Positions 22,905 to 35,800 of a DNA stretch of 64,000 nt are shown here, piece after piece (the first letter of the stretch is position 1; the number at the start of each line of letters is the position of its first letter). Origin of the DNA: Planococcus citri (taxonomy: Eukaryota > Arthropoda > Insecta > Hemiptera > Pseudococcidae); contig NC_088677.1 of the NCBI RefSeq assembly GCF_950023065.1, positions 22,403,230-22,467,229 of the forward strand. Reading direction: 5' to 3'. The notes beneath the pieces are model-generated. The model was given only the letters and a program-made list of their open reading frames with translations. It had not been told where the DNA came from and did no database searches. The position numbers and the translations under genes are program-made.

Positions 22905-25517
22905 ACTTCAATGCATACAAAACATTACATTTTATTTTAGGTTTCAAAAGAAAACAAATCGTAACAAAAATTTTGATAGAAGTTTTTTCAAAAAAAAAAA
23001 CATCAAAATTCGAATAAAAACCATTTTTGAAGAAAAAAACTAGCAACAGCTCAAAACAGATAAATTATCAACATTTCGAAAGTAAACCACTTGTAGATCG
23101 AAATTCAAAAAGAAATCATGAAAAAAATATTGGATCCCGGAAACATAATCGAAAAATGTGTTGAACTATTTTACTGAAAAAATTGCAAAATTGAAAGAAG
23201 AGGGGGAAGTCTACCGAAACAGGGAGGAACGAAATTAAATCTTTTATTCAAAATCATTTCAAAAAATCAAGTAAGTACAAAAATACCAATATTGTAAAAT
23301 AGCAGAAATGTTGACATGAGCGAGGATTTTATGAAAAAAAAAATTATTCCAATGTTGAGAAATGATAAACAATAATTTGTAAAAAAAATTCCATAAATAA
23401 GAATTATTATTTTAGAACGAAAAACGTATCAAAATCAACAGGAAAATACGACGGGGGAGGGGGGAGATTGCAATCCAAATTTGGAAAAGAATGATTTTGT
23501 GAAAATCATTTTAAAAATTCGAATACAAAAAAATATACGTTGCTTCAAAAAGAAAAAAAATCTCCATCAAAACTGTAAAAAATTGACATGATTAAAAAAA
23601 AAATGCAAAAAACTGAAAATGTGACAAAATGATTGAAATTGAGACAAAATGACCAAAACAGAAAGCAGAGTAAAAATCAAGATCTGGAGAGAAACAGATT
23701 GTCAAAAAAAATGTTGAAAAACCTCTTAGTGATCTTCTTTTAATAAATCAAAATCATGTCCTTAAGAATAAAACTTAAGAGCAAAATTCAAAACGAACAG
23801 AAAAACAGAGTTTTGTCAAAATTTAAAAAGTTAAAAAAAATCACGAGGATTCCAAGAATTGAAAAAAAACTCTCGAAATTTAACGATAAAATTGAGAAAA
23901 CATCACAAAACCGTAGACACAAAAGAAACACGAAAATTTGGGGAAAATCGTCGAAAAGTTGGAAAATAAAATCTATGAGAAATAAAACTTGAAAAAAAAT
24001 CAAGAAATCCTCAGAAAATTCAAAATAAAACCATCAAATATCAAAGTCCAAAAAAACTCTCAGAAACCCAAAAAAATCTGCAAACGAGGGAATTCAGCAA
24101 AAATTTAAGCAGAAAAAATTTATAAAATTTCGGGCTAAATTAGGAGAAAATTTTATAAAAAATCTCGAAAATTCAAGAAAAACGGTTTCGCCGAAATTGA
24201 GAACAAAAATTTAGGTAGAAAAACGAATCAATAAAATTCCAAACAAAATTATGGAAATTATGAAAATAGAAAACTCTTGAAATGAAATTCAGTTCAGCAA
24301 AAATCATTAAGAATTCAGAACAGAGAACTCACGAGAATTAGAATTAGGTACCACAAATTCGGAAATAAATCGATAAATTTTTGAGAAAAATCATCGAAAA
24401 ATTTCTAGCAAAACTGAAGAGGATTCAATACAGAAAAATATATCGAACTTGGAAAAAAAAATTGTTCAAAGAGAGAGTAAATCCGGAGGACCTTCCCTCA
24501 TAACTGGAAGGGAAGTGAAAAAGAGAGAGAGAGGGATCAACGAATGAAAGATATCAAGCTGCAGAAAAATCCAACACAAAAGTTGAAAATAAAAAAAAAA
24601 GCAAAGTCATCAAATCTTGAAAAAGCTTCCCTCCCTTCTCAAAAAAAAGATCAAAATTTAAAGGAAATCACGATTTTTGGAAGAAGAAAAATCACAATTC
24701 CACAAAAATGTGAGCAAAAAATCACTTGTTTTTTTTGATAGATAGATAGCTTTTATTATTCGGTTCAGCGCAATTGCAAAGCACAAAACTCAGAAAAAAC
24801 TGTTGAAATAAAAAAAATGCAGTCAAAATTTAGGCGAAAAAATGACCACAATTTAGAACAAAACTGTAGAATCGTGAAAATTCATAGTTGAAAAAGTCTG
24901 TCAAAACCGGAGAAAATTTGCCAAAATTTGAAAAAAGAAAAAAAATGGAAATTCCGAGAAAATCATCGAAAAACTTGAAAAAAGAGAACTTGCGAAAATT
25001 TAGAAAAATCATACCTATCCCTCAGAATGGGGAAAAATCAACAAAAATTCAAAAGAAAACTCACCAAATTGGCGAAGAATAAAATTCACAAAATTCAAAA
25101 AAAAGCCATCGAACCGAAATAAGTAGGAATCCTGACTATTTGAGCAATAAAAATCACACAAGCTCGAGAGAAAATTTTTTGAAAAAATCACGAGAATTGA
25201 AGGTGATAAAATTGGGCAAAAATTCTGGCAAAAAACATTATCAAAATTCAGAGCAAAATCATGGAGAAATTTTTTTGGAAAAAAATCACCACCAAAATTC
25301 AAGATGTAAAAATCTGTCAAAACAGGAGAAAAACCACTAAAAACTGTCGAGAAATTCAAAAATAATAATATCTGTCGAAATTAGAAACCCTCTAAGTTAA
25401 CGCTCAAAAAGCAGTGATGCCATTTAAATAAAAGCAATTTTTTTCGTAGGATTTAAAGTTACTATTGGTAACTTTAGTAACTTGGTTACTTGAAAAGTAA
25501 CCGAGTACAATCCCTTT
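22905..25517 (+). repeat. Family A A-rich repeat element, copy 2
   Basis: It is alignable by eye to copy 1 from ACTTCAATGCATACAAAACA onward and ends with the same block, GGTTACTTGAAAAGTAACCGAGTACAATCCCT. The left terminal AGTAACC block of copy 1 is missing. A small GATAGATAGATAG insert lies near 24738. All ORFs here are A-rich low complexity (Lys/Asn/Ile) and not genes. Confidence 0.75.
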
Positions 25518-26869
25518 ATGCATAAATAGGGAGCATTAGATTCACTTTGTACTTCAATTAGAAAACATTCAGAATAGGCAACCACGAAAACTTATATGTA
25601 TGTATTGAAAAATTGCATAACCGGTTAATTAAAGGATCCAATATCCATTAACAATTGAAAAATCAGTTGAAATATCCAAAATAATAAGAATGGATAGGTA
25701 GGTACGTAAGCTTCCCAAATTAATTCAACTTGATTTTAATGGTCATACACATGAACGCTCATTTGTCTACCATAAAAACTACGATGATAGATAGGTACTA
25801 CATGAGTACTTTATAATGATAAGTATGTATGTACCTAGTAAATGTTTTAGTGTTGTACAATGTAATTACATAATTAGGAGTACATAATTAGCTGAGCCCT
25901 AGCGACATTTCCTTTGTTTTGTTTTTTATGTAGCCGAATCAACGAATTATAAAATCACGCCAATGCGTACAACCTTCGAAGATATGGCACAGTTTATGGA
26001 AAGAAAGAAGGAAAGAAAGAATGAAGCTGTAGAACTGAAGATAATAATAATAATAATAATAAAGGAGGAATAGTGGCGATACTGGGTCATTTTCATTATT
26101 GATGAAAGACATTTCATACAATACCTACGTAGGTACTCATTGACCATTGTAAGAATTGAAAAAAAAAAATCAATCAAGTAAAAAAATGTTTCTTTTTTTC
26201 AAAAAATTAACGCAAAATACACATGTAGGTACATAATTATACAATAAATTAAGTAAATCGATAGAGAAAAAAAAAAGAAAAGAAATGAAAATCAGTCGAC
26301 AAATACATGATTTTAAATCACAATAAATATTTCACCATATTTGGGTAATTAAGCACGATTGAGACACTTGTGCTGATGAAGCACTTTGCGGGTGACCATC
26401 GAACGCGATCGTCGAATCACGCTTCCATTGTTTATATTCGTGGGATTAACTACGGTATTAAAAGATAACAGGATATCCGATGCGATGACCGAAGTATTTT
26501 CTCAAGGTACTGGTAGGTAGAGGTACTAGGTACACCCCTTTTTTGTGAAAAAAAAATCAATCGAGTGCTTTAGTTAATTAGGGTAACCGATACGGTGAGT
26601 TTGAAAGCACGTTGAAGCTCAAAAAGGAAAAGGTAAGTTCGTCGCGAATTTTTATTCCGAGTATTAATTAATTTTTAATTTAGGTATTTTATTCGAAATG
26701 TTATACGTATAGGAATGTGGTAAAAAAAATAGATATATAAAAAAAATGTCGACAAATTTCAAAATATCATCGAACACAGCCTCGAAGTTTCAATTTCGTA
26801 CAAACGGGAATAAGAATTTAATTGAAAAATTTTCATTCAGACGTAAGATTCAAATTATCCGCATTCGCT
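25518..26869. other. Intergenic AT-rich DNA and 3' UTR of the DHRSX-like gene
   Basis: No gene is seen. A short ATA microsatellite lies at about 26040-26064. On the - strand an AATAAA (TTTATT at 26651-26656) lies about 215 nt after the stop codon of the dehydrogenase gene and may be its poly(A) signal. GTAGGTACCTAC-like short motifs recur, as they do over much of the window. Confidence 0.4.
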
Positions 26870-29800
26870 TTATTCCAATTTTGGTAGAAAATCTTTGACT
26901 ATTTTTTTGGAAATTTCGTACAATCGTTCTTGTTCTTCGACCTCGTCTACGTAAGATATGCAATTTTGCAAGGTGCAATTCGAATAATATTTTCCTCCGG
27001 CTTTCTCCAATTCATCTTCGATGCAACAGTAGATGACTCCGGTGGCTCCTTGATCAGGGGTCTGTGAAAATTGACACGATTATTGGTTAAGAACTTGTCG
27101 TTAAAAATTGATAACTTTTTCTACATTGTATTAAAGGTTACCTTGCATACCTTGCAAAACAAGTGTAAAGCCCACGGGGCCGTCATTTTCACCAAAGTTC
27201 CGTTGAATATTTCCGTATCGACGACTCCAGGATGCACAGCGATTACTTGTATTCCAGTGTCTAACTTCCTCAAATACTTGTTGAAGTATTTCGTGAACAT
27301 CAACTGGCACATTTTCGATTGAGAATACGCAGCTTGCTCGATGTAATTTTTCCTGTGTCATAAAAAAAGTTCGATCAGTTTAAAAAAAAAAAAAACAGTT
27401 GTCAAATGTCAAATTGCAATTTGGCTATGGCTAATTACGATTAAGATGCATTTCCTCGTAGCCAAAATGATTAAAAATCAATCATCGAACACTTTCGGCA
27501 TAAGTGTTTGATTATTTCATGCAATGAGGTTACTCAAAAGGTTAATTGACCGAGGCAAATTATAATTCAATAAAACAAGCCGTATAAATTTCATCGATTT
27601 GTATTCTTTACCGGCGAATTTCAAGACATTTGCATAAATTTCATGTCAACTTCGCGTTTCGAGTTCGTACTTTGAAAGAAAGCAGCGTAAAAATATTTCT
27701 TGTGCCTGGACATTTTCATAAATTTTTTTTTGGGGTACCTTCACTGCAATTCATCATGAATTTCGAATATTTTGATCAATTTTTCATCGTTTATTTCGAT
27801 ATTTCAGAAAAATTTGAATGAAGTCTAAGTACCTAGTTATTTTCCATTTAATTCTTCCACGTACCAACCAAATACTGCTTATGTGGATAGGTACACTTTA
27901 TTCAAAGTTAAAAGTTTACACGATTCTTGAATTCAGTTTTTCACTGAATTTTGATATTAAAAAATTTATATTTCTTCCCAGAATTTTCAATTTTTTAAAA
28001 TAGTTTTTATCCAAAAAATTGCTTTTAATTTTCTGAAATTCAGATACTTGACAATTTTTTTTCAAATTTTCAATTTTTTATACAGTTAAAAAATCCAAAA
28101 ATTTACTGAAAGCTTCATACCACTTAAAATCAGTTTGAGTTGTCGGAAATATGATAGTGATATAATTTCAGCTTTTTACCCTGACTCGTTTGTAACGTTA
28201 ACACACCAACAAACCGTTCATTTTTCAATTTGTTTTTAAATTTTAAATTTTTATTTTAGATTCGAACCGACAGAAGTGAATTTTGAAAATTTGGACCCAA
28301 ATAAATCAAAAGAGACACAAACGCGATTAATCGAAAGTTCCTCGATGCTAAATTTTCAATTTGGTTCCTTTTACAACGACTTTTCCAAACTTGAAAAATT
28401 TCAGGAAGCCACTAGAAGGGTCAGAACGGCTCAAAAACACCGCCAATCGATTTGAGAGGTCAAATATAGGGAACAAACCAAATTTCAGCTTTCTACCTCA
28501 GTTTGACCAAACAAATTATATTTGTTTGTAGAAAATCTTCTTCTTGGTGCCATTTCACTCCTAAGGGGGTATTGTGAACATGATGCAACAGCCACTGTTT
28601 CAGTGACGTGATACACCAGCTCCCTCCAACTGTCTCTGTTTAGGGCGCTCCTGGCGCATGCTGGGAAGCGGAGTCCAATGGCCTTCCGGATGGAGTCTGT
28701 CTATCTTGTGGGAGAGCGTCGTCGTCCGCCCTCTTGTTCCCTCTACCTTGCCTTGAATGAATAGGAACTCCATCGCATCTGCTCTTGTCATCTTGTGACA
28801 TGCCAAGGATTCGGCTGAGTACCACTGCCAACAACCTCTTCTGTCGTCGTTGTCGTAGTCGCGCTCCTTTACAGGAGATAGCGTATATGTCCATCTATAC
28901 TATATTAGCCGGTATCAAGCGTATCTGATCGTTTCTTTCAGGGTCTTGCAGGACAGTTGGCAGGTGAGTTTGTTGTTAACAGCTCCGATCGTTTCCTCCC
29001 TCTAGTCGATCTTCCTTGGATTTTCCCCTGTACCGCTAGCATGAAAATACCATTTTCTCGTATTTTATGAGCTATATACTTTAGATCATTTCATATTCTT
29101 TATCTACCCAGTTTCTACCGTTTCCAGTCCATTGGGTCTCACTTATTCCTAACACGTCGATTTGCAACCTCCTGGCTTCTTTAATTACATTAGCAAGTTG
29201 TCCGATTTTATACAAAGTTCGTACATTCCAGGTTGCGACGTTGATGTTGTGCTGGCTTGTTTTGACTCCGTGTATTCTTAGCACCCTATCCGGCTGCCTT
29301 GGCGGATGAGGATCAGCCTGACGGAGACTTAGGGCCGTTGCTAAATTGATGTCCATATAATATAATTCTAGGGAAATATAATAGTGTTGGTTTCCTGTTG
29401 CCTTCCACCATGATTTTCTGTTGGGGTTTACTCCCTTAGCCAAATTTGCCAGTTCTTAGGCGCTGGTATTTGCCTACTCACTCTGAAACTCTTGTGCTTC
29501 CCTGGGGCTAGAACGAGTGAGTTGTTGGTGTTCTGCAGCTCTTATGCATTCTTGTTTGTAATCTGTATTTATGTAAAGGCTTGGCCTACGACTTGCCACT
29601 CCTCCCCGTTGATCCACCAACTGGAGAATTCTGCTTTAGCCATGGGGACTCTAATTACTCCCAGGACATATACCTACATTAGTCTTCTTCTCTGTCCATG
29701 AGATCTGAGGCATCCTCCTCCAGCACCACATCTCAAGTGCATCAATTTTTCTTCTGTCTCCCTCACATACTGTCCAGGTTTCTGACTCATAGAGAAAAAC

Positions 29801-32800
29801 TGAGAAAACCAGAGCATTTACAAGCCTTATCTTCAGAGTCTTGCTCACTGCAGCATAAGCCTGCATTTGACCATATCTTCATTGGGTGAGCTTCACTGCC
29901 TCCTTCAATATCAACAATGCCAGCTGGCAGCCACTGGATCCCAGGTACACAAAATTGATTCACCGCTTCGATTCCCTCAATTTCCTGGATTTCAGGTGAG
30001 TTGTTCTCATGCCAATTCACAATCATGATCTTCATCTTCACTTTATTTATCAGCAACCCCCAGACTGAGACCGAAGACCTTTATAAAAAATTGGACCAAT
30101 GGCCGCGGTTTGGACCTCAGTTATGTCCAATAGACAGGTTCATGGTGAGATATTCGGTTTTAATAAGCGTACGGGTACAGCGTGAATTTAACTAATATTT
30201 CGTAGTCGAAGCGTTTTTTCTTTCGTTGTGTGAGGGTTCACCGGGTTCACCGGGACAACTTTTGCATAGAAAAACAATGCTTAGACACCCACTATATTCA
30301 CACAACACTCGTACGCGAACGGGTCTATTTTTCAAATTTGTAATGCCATTTTAGATGCCTATTGCGAATAAATTTCCAGTGTGATTCAATTCCTTTCAAA
30401 GTTTTAATATTTTGAAAGTAAAAATCCCATTTTTCAACTCATCTTATGATGTGTTAGGAAGCTTTTTCCTTTCTGATTTGGACCTGGGCTGACCCATGAC
30501 CACGATGAAAATTTCTGGTCAGGACCAGACCAGACCAGATCGACCTACAAAGATAAAGAATGCAGAACCGAATGACCGAACAGAACCGTTTGAAAGCTCC
30601 AAAGTAGGACCTTGATTTTGGAGAAACCGCAAAACCTGAGCAGTCCTACAAGCCTAATGTTCAAGTTGAAAATTGTGTGAAATACACTTTCTTGTAATCT
30701 ACTTAACATAGCACAGTGCGAACATTGTATTCACATGCCTTCTCAGTTCTCAATCAGGAGTCTGAGGTTGAGGATCTGCTCCCTAGTTCCTCTTCGTCTC
30801 ACAAATTCTGCTTGTTGTGGATGGATTTGACTGGGTATGAATGAGTATCACCTGTTGTACATGATCTTCAATAGTACTTTGCTTGGGTGACTTATCCAAG
30901 ATATTGTTCTGTAGTTCTCGCAATTCTCAGGAAATCCTTTTTTGTACAGACTACAGAGTGACATATGTTGACTGTCTCCAGTCCTCCGCCATCCACTGGC
31001 CATTCACCGCTCACTGCTCAGCCATATTGAGTTGCAAATGTTGTGGATTCAGGGAGTGACTTCTTCACTACTAGCTTTGAAGACCTCAGGTGTTACTTAT
31101 CTGGTCGTGGAGCTTTGTTCTTTTTCAAATACTTGATGGCATTGATGACCTCAAACAGAGCTGTGGGACCAAAACGATCCAGAAACTTGAACAAATTCCT
31201 TTTGGTATTGGGATTTCAATTTCTGCATTTTCCCCCCAGCGTTTTTATTTTAATAAGTGGTCATTTTACATCATTTATTATCATTCATTCAGATTATAAA
31301 AAAAATACTAGACAAATAAGCAAAATATGTGACCATCTTCGTTAAAACCGAGCATTGGTCGCAAAAATCAAAAAATGTTTTTTCTCCTATTTTTGGCCCC
31401 TAAATGTTTTAGGAGACAAAAATTCGCGAATTTTCTTTTTCGATATCGCGGACGGTCACATATGCATTTAAAACGTTAAAACTAATTATACCATCGGATT
31501 CCCCATGTCAAAACATCCCATTTTTCAGACTCTTTGCCGGGTCCATTGGCCAATTTGGGCTTAAAATTGGTTGAAATGGAAATTCCGAAACCGAAACCGA
31601 TTCAACCCAGAACCAAAACAATGTTTTCAATCCCAAAACAAATCCCGAAACTGAAATGAAAATTTAAAAGAACGAATCCCAAAACGAATCCAATCCCGAA
31701 ATCCAATCCCAAAATCGTTTCAGTCCCACAGCTCTGACCTCAAATAAACCAAGTTTAAATTTTTAAAAATTCATTAAACATTGATAAATTTCACTCAGCT
31801 CCTAAAATCTGCTCGGGTGGTGTATCAAAAGGTGCTCTCTTTCTTGTCTTTTGTACCTACAGCCAAAAAAATTCAAAGTTGGAATACTTTGTCTACCTTC
31901 CTAAACAGTGACGGATTCCAAGCAAAACAAACTTGAAAAAATTGATGTTTTGGAAAATACCTCGAACCGCGGGTATCAAAATTCATTTGAACTTTTTTTT
32001 TCACTAGAGAAAAATTATCTTCAAGATGTTTTCAACACGATTAAAAATTTAAAAAAAACACACTACAAAATATAGCCTCATTGCGCCATGACAGGTAGCT
32101 AGAGCTACTAACTAAGAACTTAGCACTTCTTGCACAATCGCAGCTGTAATTTTCATTAGAAGTTTTATCGTAGGCCTATTACCTAATCTCCAAACACGCA
32201 CATATTTTATTTTTCACGATCCGATCCCCCTTAATTTACGTTCATTTTTTCTAGATAGGTACACGCAAATCGTTCATCACGAAATTTAGACACGAAAAAC
32301 CCTTTCAATGTCAAATTATTTTCAGAAAAATCCAAGAATGTCACCGTAAGACGTCACACTTGTAGGATTATCCGTATCTCTTCAAACGGTTTTTAAAAAA
32401 TTCGTTCTCAATGACCTACATTTTATTTAAATTCAATACTTTCGCAATTTTCGCTGCGAAGACGAAAAGAAAAATGATAATCCAAACTAAGTGTCCTAAA
32501 ACCGGTTACGTTATGTAAAAATAGGTACCTAAAAACCCACGACTGAGCCAATGTTCATCTCCAGCAATAGTATAGCTACGATCAATATTACAAGGTTAAT
32601 TTCGCAAACGAAAAGAGCGAAAAAATTCGTCAATTGGTTAAATTTTGCCAAGTATGTAGTTCCGTGTGCATCTAATTATCATTTTTACAACGCAGCACAG
32701 TGGGACAGATTCGTTTTTTAAGGTATCAAAAATCGTATTTCAGAAATGAATGCAAATTTTGACGTAAATCTTTTCGATATAGGGGTATTTGGAGGCGCTG

Positions 32801-35800
32801 AATTCATTTTTGACATTATTTTGGTCCGAACCCCAAATGGAGCCCCAGGAGGGGGGGTGCAAAGGGGTAAATTTTTGAAAAAGTCGAGTGAGGTATCGAT
32901 ATGTAGGTTTCTTGGGCTCCAGAATTCATTTTTGACGTTAATTTGGTTCGAAACCCAAATGGGGCCCCAGAAGGGGGGTGCCAGGGGGCATATTTTTGAA
33001 AAAGTCGAGTGGGGTATCGATGTGTATGTTTTTTGGGCTCCAGAATTCATTTTTGATGTTATTTTAGCTCGAATCCCGAATGCAGCTCCAGATGGGGGGT
33101 GGAAAGGGGCAGATTTGGTGAAAAAAATGGAATTTTTTGTAATTTTGTTGAAAATCTGTGTTTTTTCCAAGTCCAATTAGGGGAGAATCGGGACGTTTCG
33201 GGAAAAAGTATTCATGTACCATGAAACTTCATACTATAAGAGACTTATTGCAAATGTACTCAATTTGGCATGGTTTGGCATGGAAAAGATCAAAGCTGCT
33301 AAATTATGTTAGGTAATGTAAAAAAATTGACATGCTTTTCTATCATTTTTGGGAAATCCAACGAATGAAAAATTAATAACAATATCGTATATGAAAAGAG
33401 GACTCAATAACCTTTCAAACGATGTATTGGAACACCAAAATTGATTGAAATTAACACGCGATATCTCACATTGAAAAAACACATACGAGCAACCAGTGTA
33501 TGAGCCATGCGCATAGTGACATCTTGTCGCGTCACTATGGCAAAAACGATTTCGCCTACATCTCTGATTTTTTGTATATTTAGTAGTGGTACTATGGGTG
33601 ATATTTTACCATACTTTTTATTTAATTCTGACGACCTCATTTTTTCGATTTTTGATACCCTAAAAAATGAATCTGTCCCACTGTGCGCAGGTGCAATAAT
33701 ACATATTAACAAATTTACCTACACCGACCGCTGCGTAGGAATTTACAGCGATTTACACTCATTGGTACATGGTACATGCATCTTTAATGTATACTCGTAC
33801 TTATACCTACTTACTTACCTACGTGAAAGTCATATACTCGTACGTAAGATAGGTACTTTCACTAGATATTTAACAAACATTTATGTTGTATATATGTGTT
33901 TAGTTAGGTACGTACTTCATATATATATCGTCGAAGTTGATACGAGGTGATACTTCGTGAGCGCAAGAAGACACGTTAATTATCCTGGCATTTTCGCTAA
34001 ACTGCCTATCCGCCTTTGTCAACGCCGGTAACAGTAAATGACTTAGTAAAAAATGACCCAAATAATTAACAGCCAAATGAGATTCTACTCCATCTTCAGT
34101 TTCTTCATAAGGTACAAACATTATACCGGCTGTAAAATAAAAAAGAAAAATTCATTACGCGAACGTTTCATCTCAAAATTATTGCGTAATTAATCGTCAT
34201 CTTCTCTTCTTTTTTTTCTCACGTCCGCTAACTGCGTGAGCGTACGCAAGATGTTGAAAATTACTCCCGAGGGTTTTTTATTTTCATTTTATAGCTACAT
34301 ATATAACGACGTGACATTAGGTGTAGGTACTTACCATTATTCACCAATAAATTCAGGTATTTGTGACGTTGCAAAAATGTATCGGCGAATTTTTTCACGG
34401 ATTTTAACGATTTAAGGTCTAACTCGATGACGGATGCTTCACCTGTACGGACGCCTGCGTCGCGAAGCTCTTGTATAACCGATTCGCCCTTTTTTACGTC
34501 TCGACAACCTGAGAAAATGATCGTGAATGGGTTACTACCTGGGCTGATTGAGGAGAAATACCGAAGCTATCGCTACACTAAATCGTAATTATATCTATGT
34601 TTTGATAATACGAGTAGTATAAGAAACAAGCGTGACAATTGAATAAGAAATCGTCGATGCGAAGAATACAGAAAGGAGAATAAAATGGTTAGATTGTCAC
34701 CATTTTTCCAAAGATTTTATTTCAGACGAGTTTGAGTTTGGGTTGATTTTTTATTCGGTTTCGTTTCTGGGTCACTCCACGCCAAATTGCACGAGGGGTC
34801 TTCAATTTTTTAAAAAATCAGATCATGTTTAGAGGTCATCAAACGATGACGAATGACGCAAGCAGGACATTTTTTAGATTTTTTTTTGGCGGAGCTGTGG
34901 ATGGCCGAAAATGGAAAATTTCAGTTTCAAATTGCTCCGGTTGTATGTGGTATAGAATTTTGAATTTTTTTTCAAATTGTAGTACTTTGAGAGGGTATAT
35001 GCTTCGAAAGCATGGTGTCAAAATCAATGTTGCCACTTTCAAAAACCTAAAAAAATCGATTTAAAAACTTATAATACATATTTAAATATAACCACAATGT
35101 TCGCGAGTAAAAATTCTGGAAAAAAATCTCAGTTTTAGTCCTTTTCATGTAGAATAACACATCAAAAAATTGGACTGGCGTTTTATTTCATTTTCGAGAA
35201 AAAAAAATTACAAATTTGGGACTTATTGCAAAAATACCATCAAAAACCTAAAAAATGAAAATTTTTGCATTTTTGAGATATCTTGCCAATGTGTAGACGA
35301 ACATTTGAAAAAAATTTCCCCCCCCCCCCCCCCCGCAATTGACGAGAAATGCCATTTTTCGTGCTATAACAATTTTAAGAGTGAAACATATTGAAAAAAT
35401 TTCACTGCTGAACCTAAAAAATGAACAAGTTTGCATTTTTGAAATATTTCACCAATATGTAGGCAGACATGTGAAAAATCTCCCCTCCCCCTAATTTGTC
35501 AGTGAATTCATGGCTACAAAATGACTCCTCATTTTTCAAATTTGGTCCAGAAACTTGGGCTCCAGAATTTTTTTTCTGAACCAACTTTTTTTGTTCCACT
35601 TGGCCCGATGATGTGTTCAAGTGGAACAGACGGGTGGCTCAAGTGGAACGAAGAGTTTCCCATAAGAAAATAATAGAAAATTAACGTATGATTCTGAATT
35701 TTTAATATGTTCTTCGCCTCAACCAGAGCAGGGCTTGAAACCCGGATAGACATCACTCTCAGCTTTGGTTTCGGTTTTATGTTTTTTGAAAAAGTAAAGG

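Noticed and set aside
32718..33180. Two overlapping ORFs of 144-152 aa on opposite strands
   Set aside because: Both are translations of the 121-bp tandem repeat inside the Transib-like element; they share its periodicity and have no other support.
33507..33950. 147-aa ORF on the + strand
   Set aside because: It crosses the right end of the Transib-like element and runs antisense into an exon of the DHRSX-like gene.
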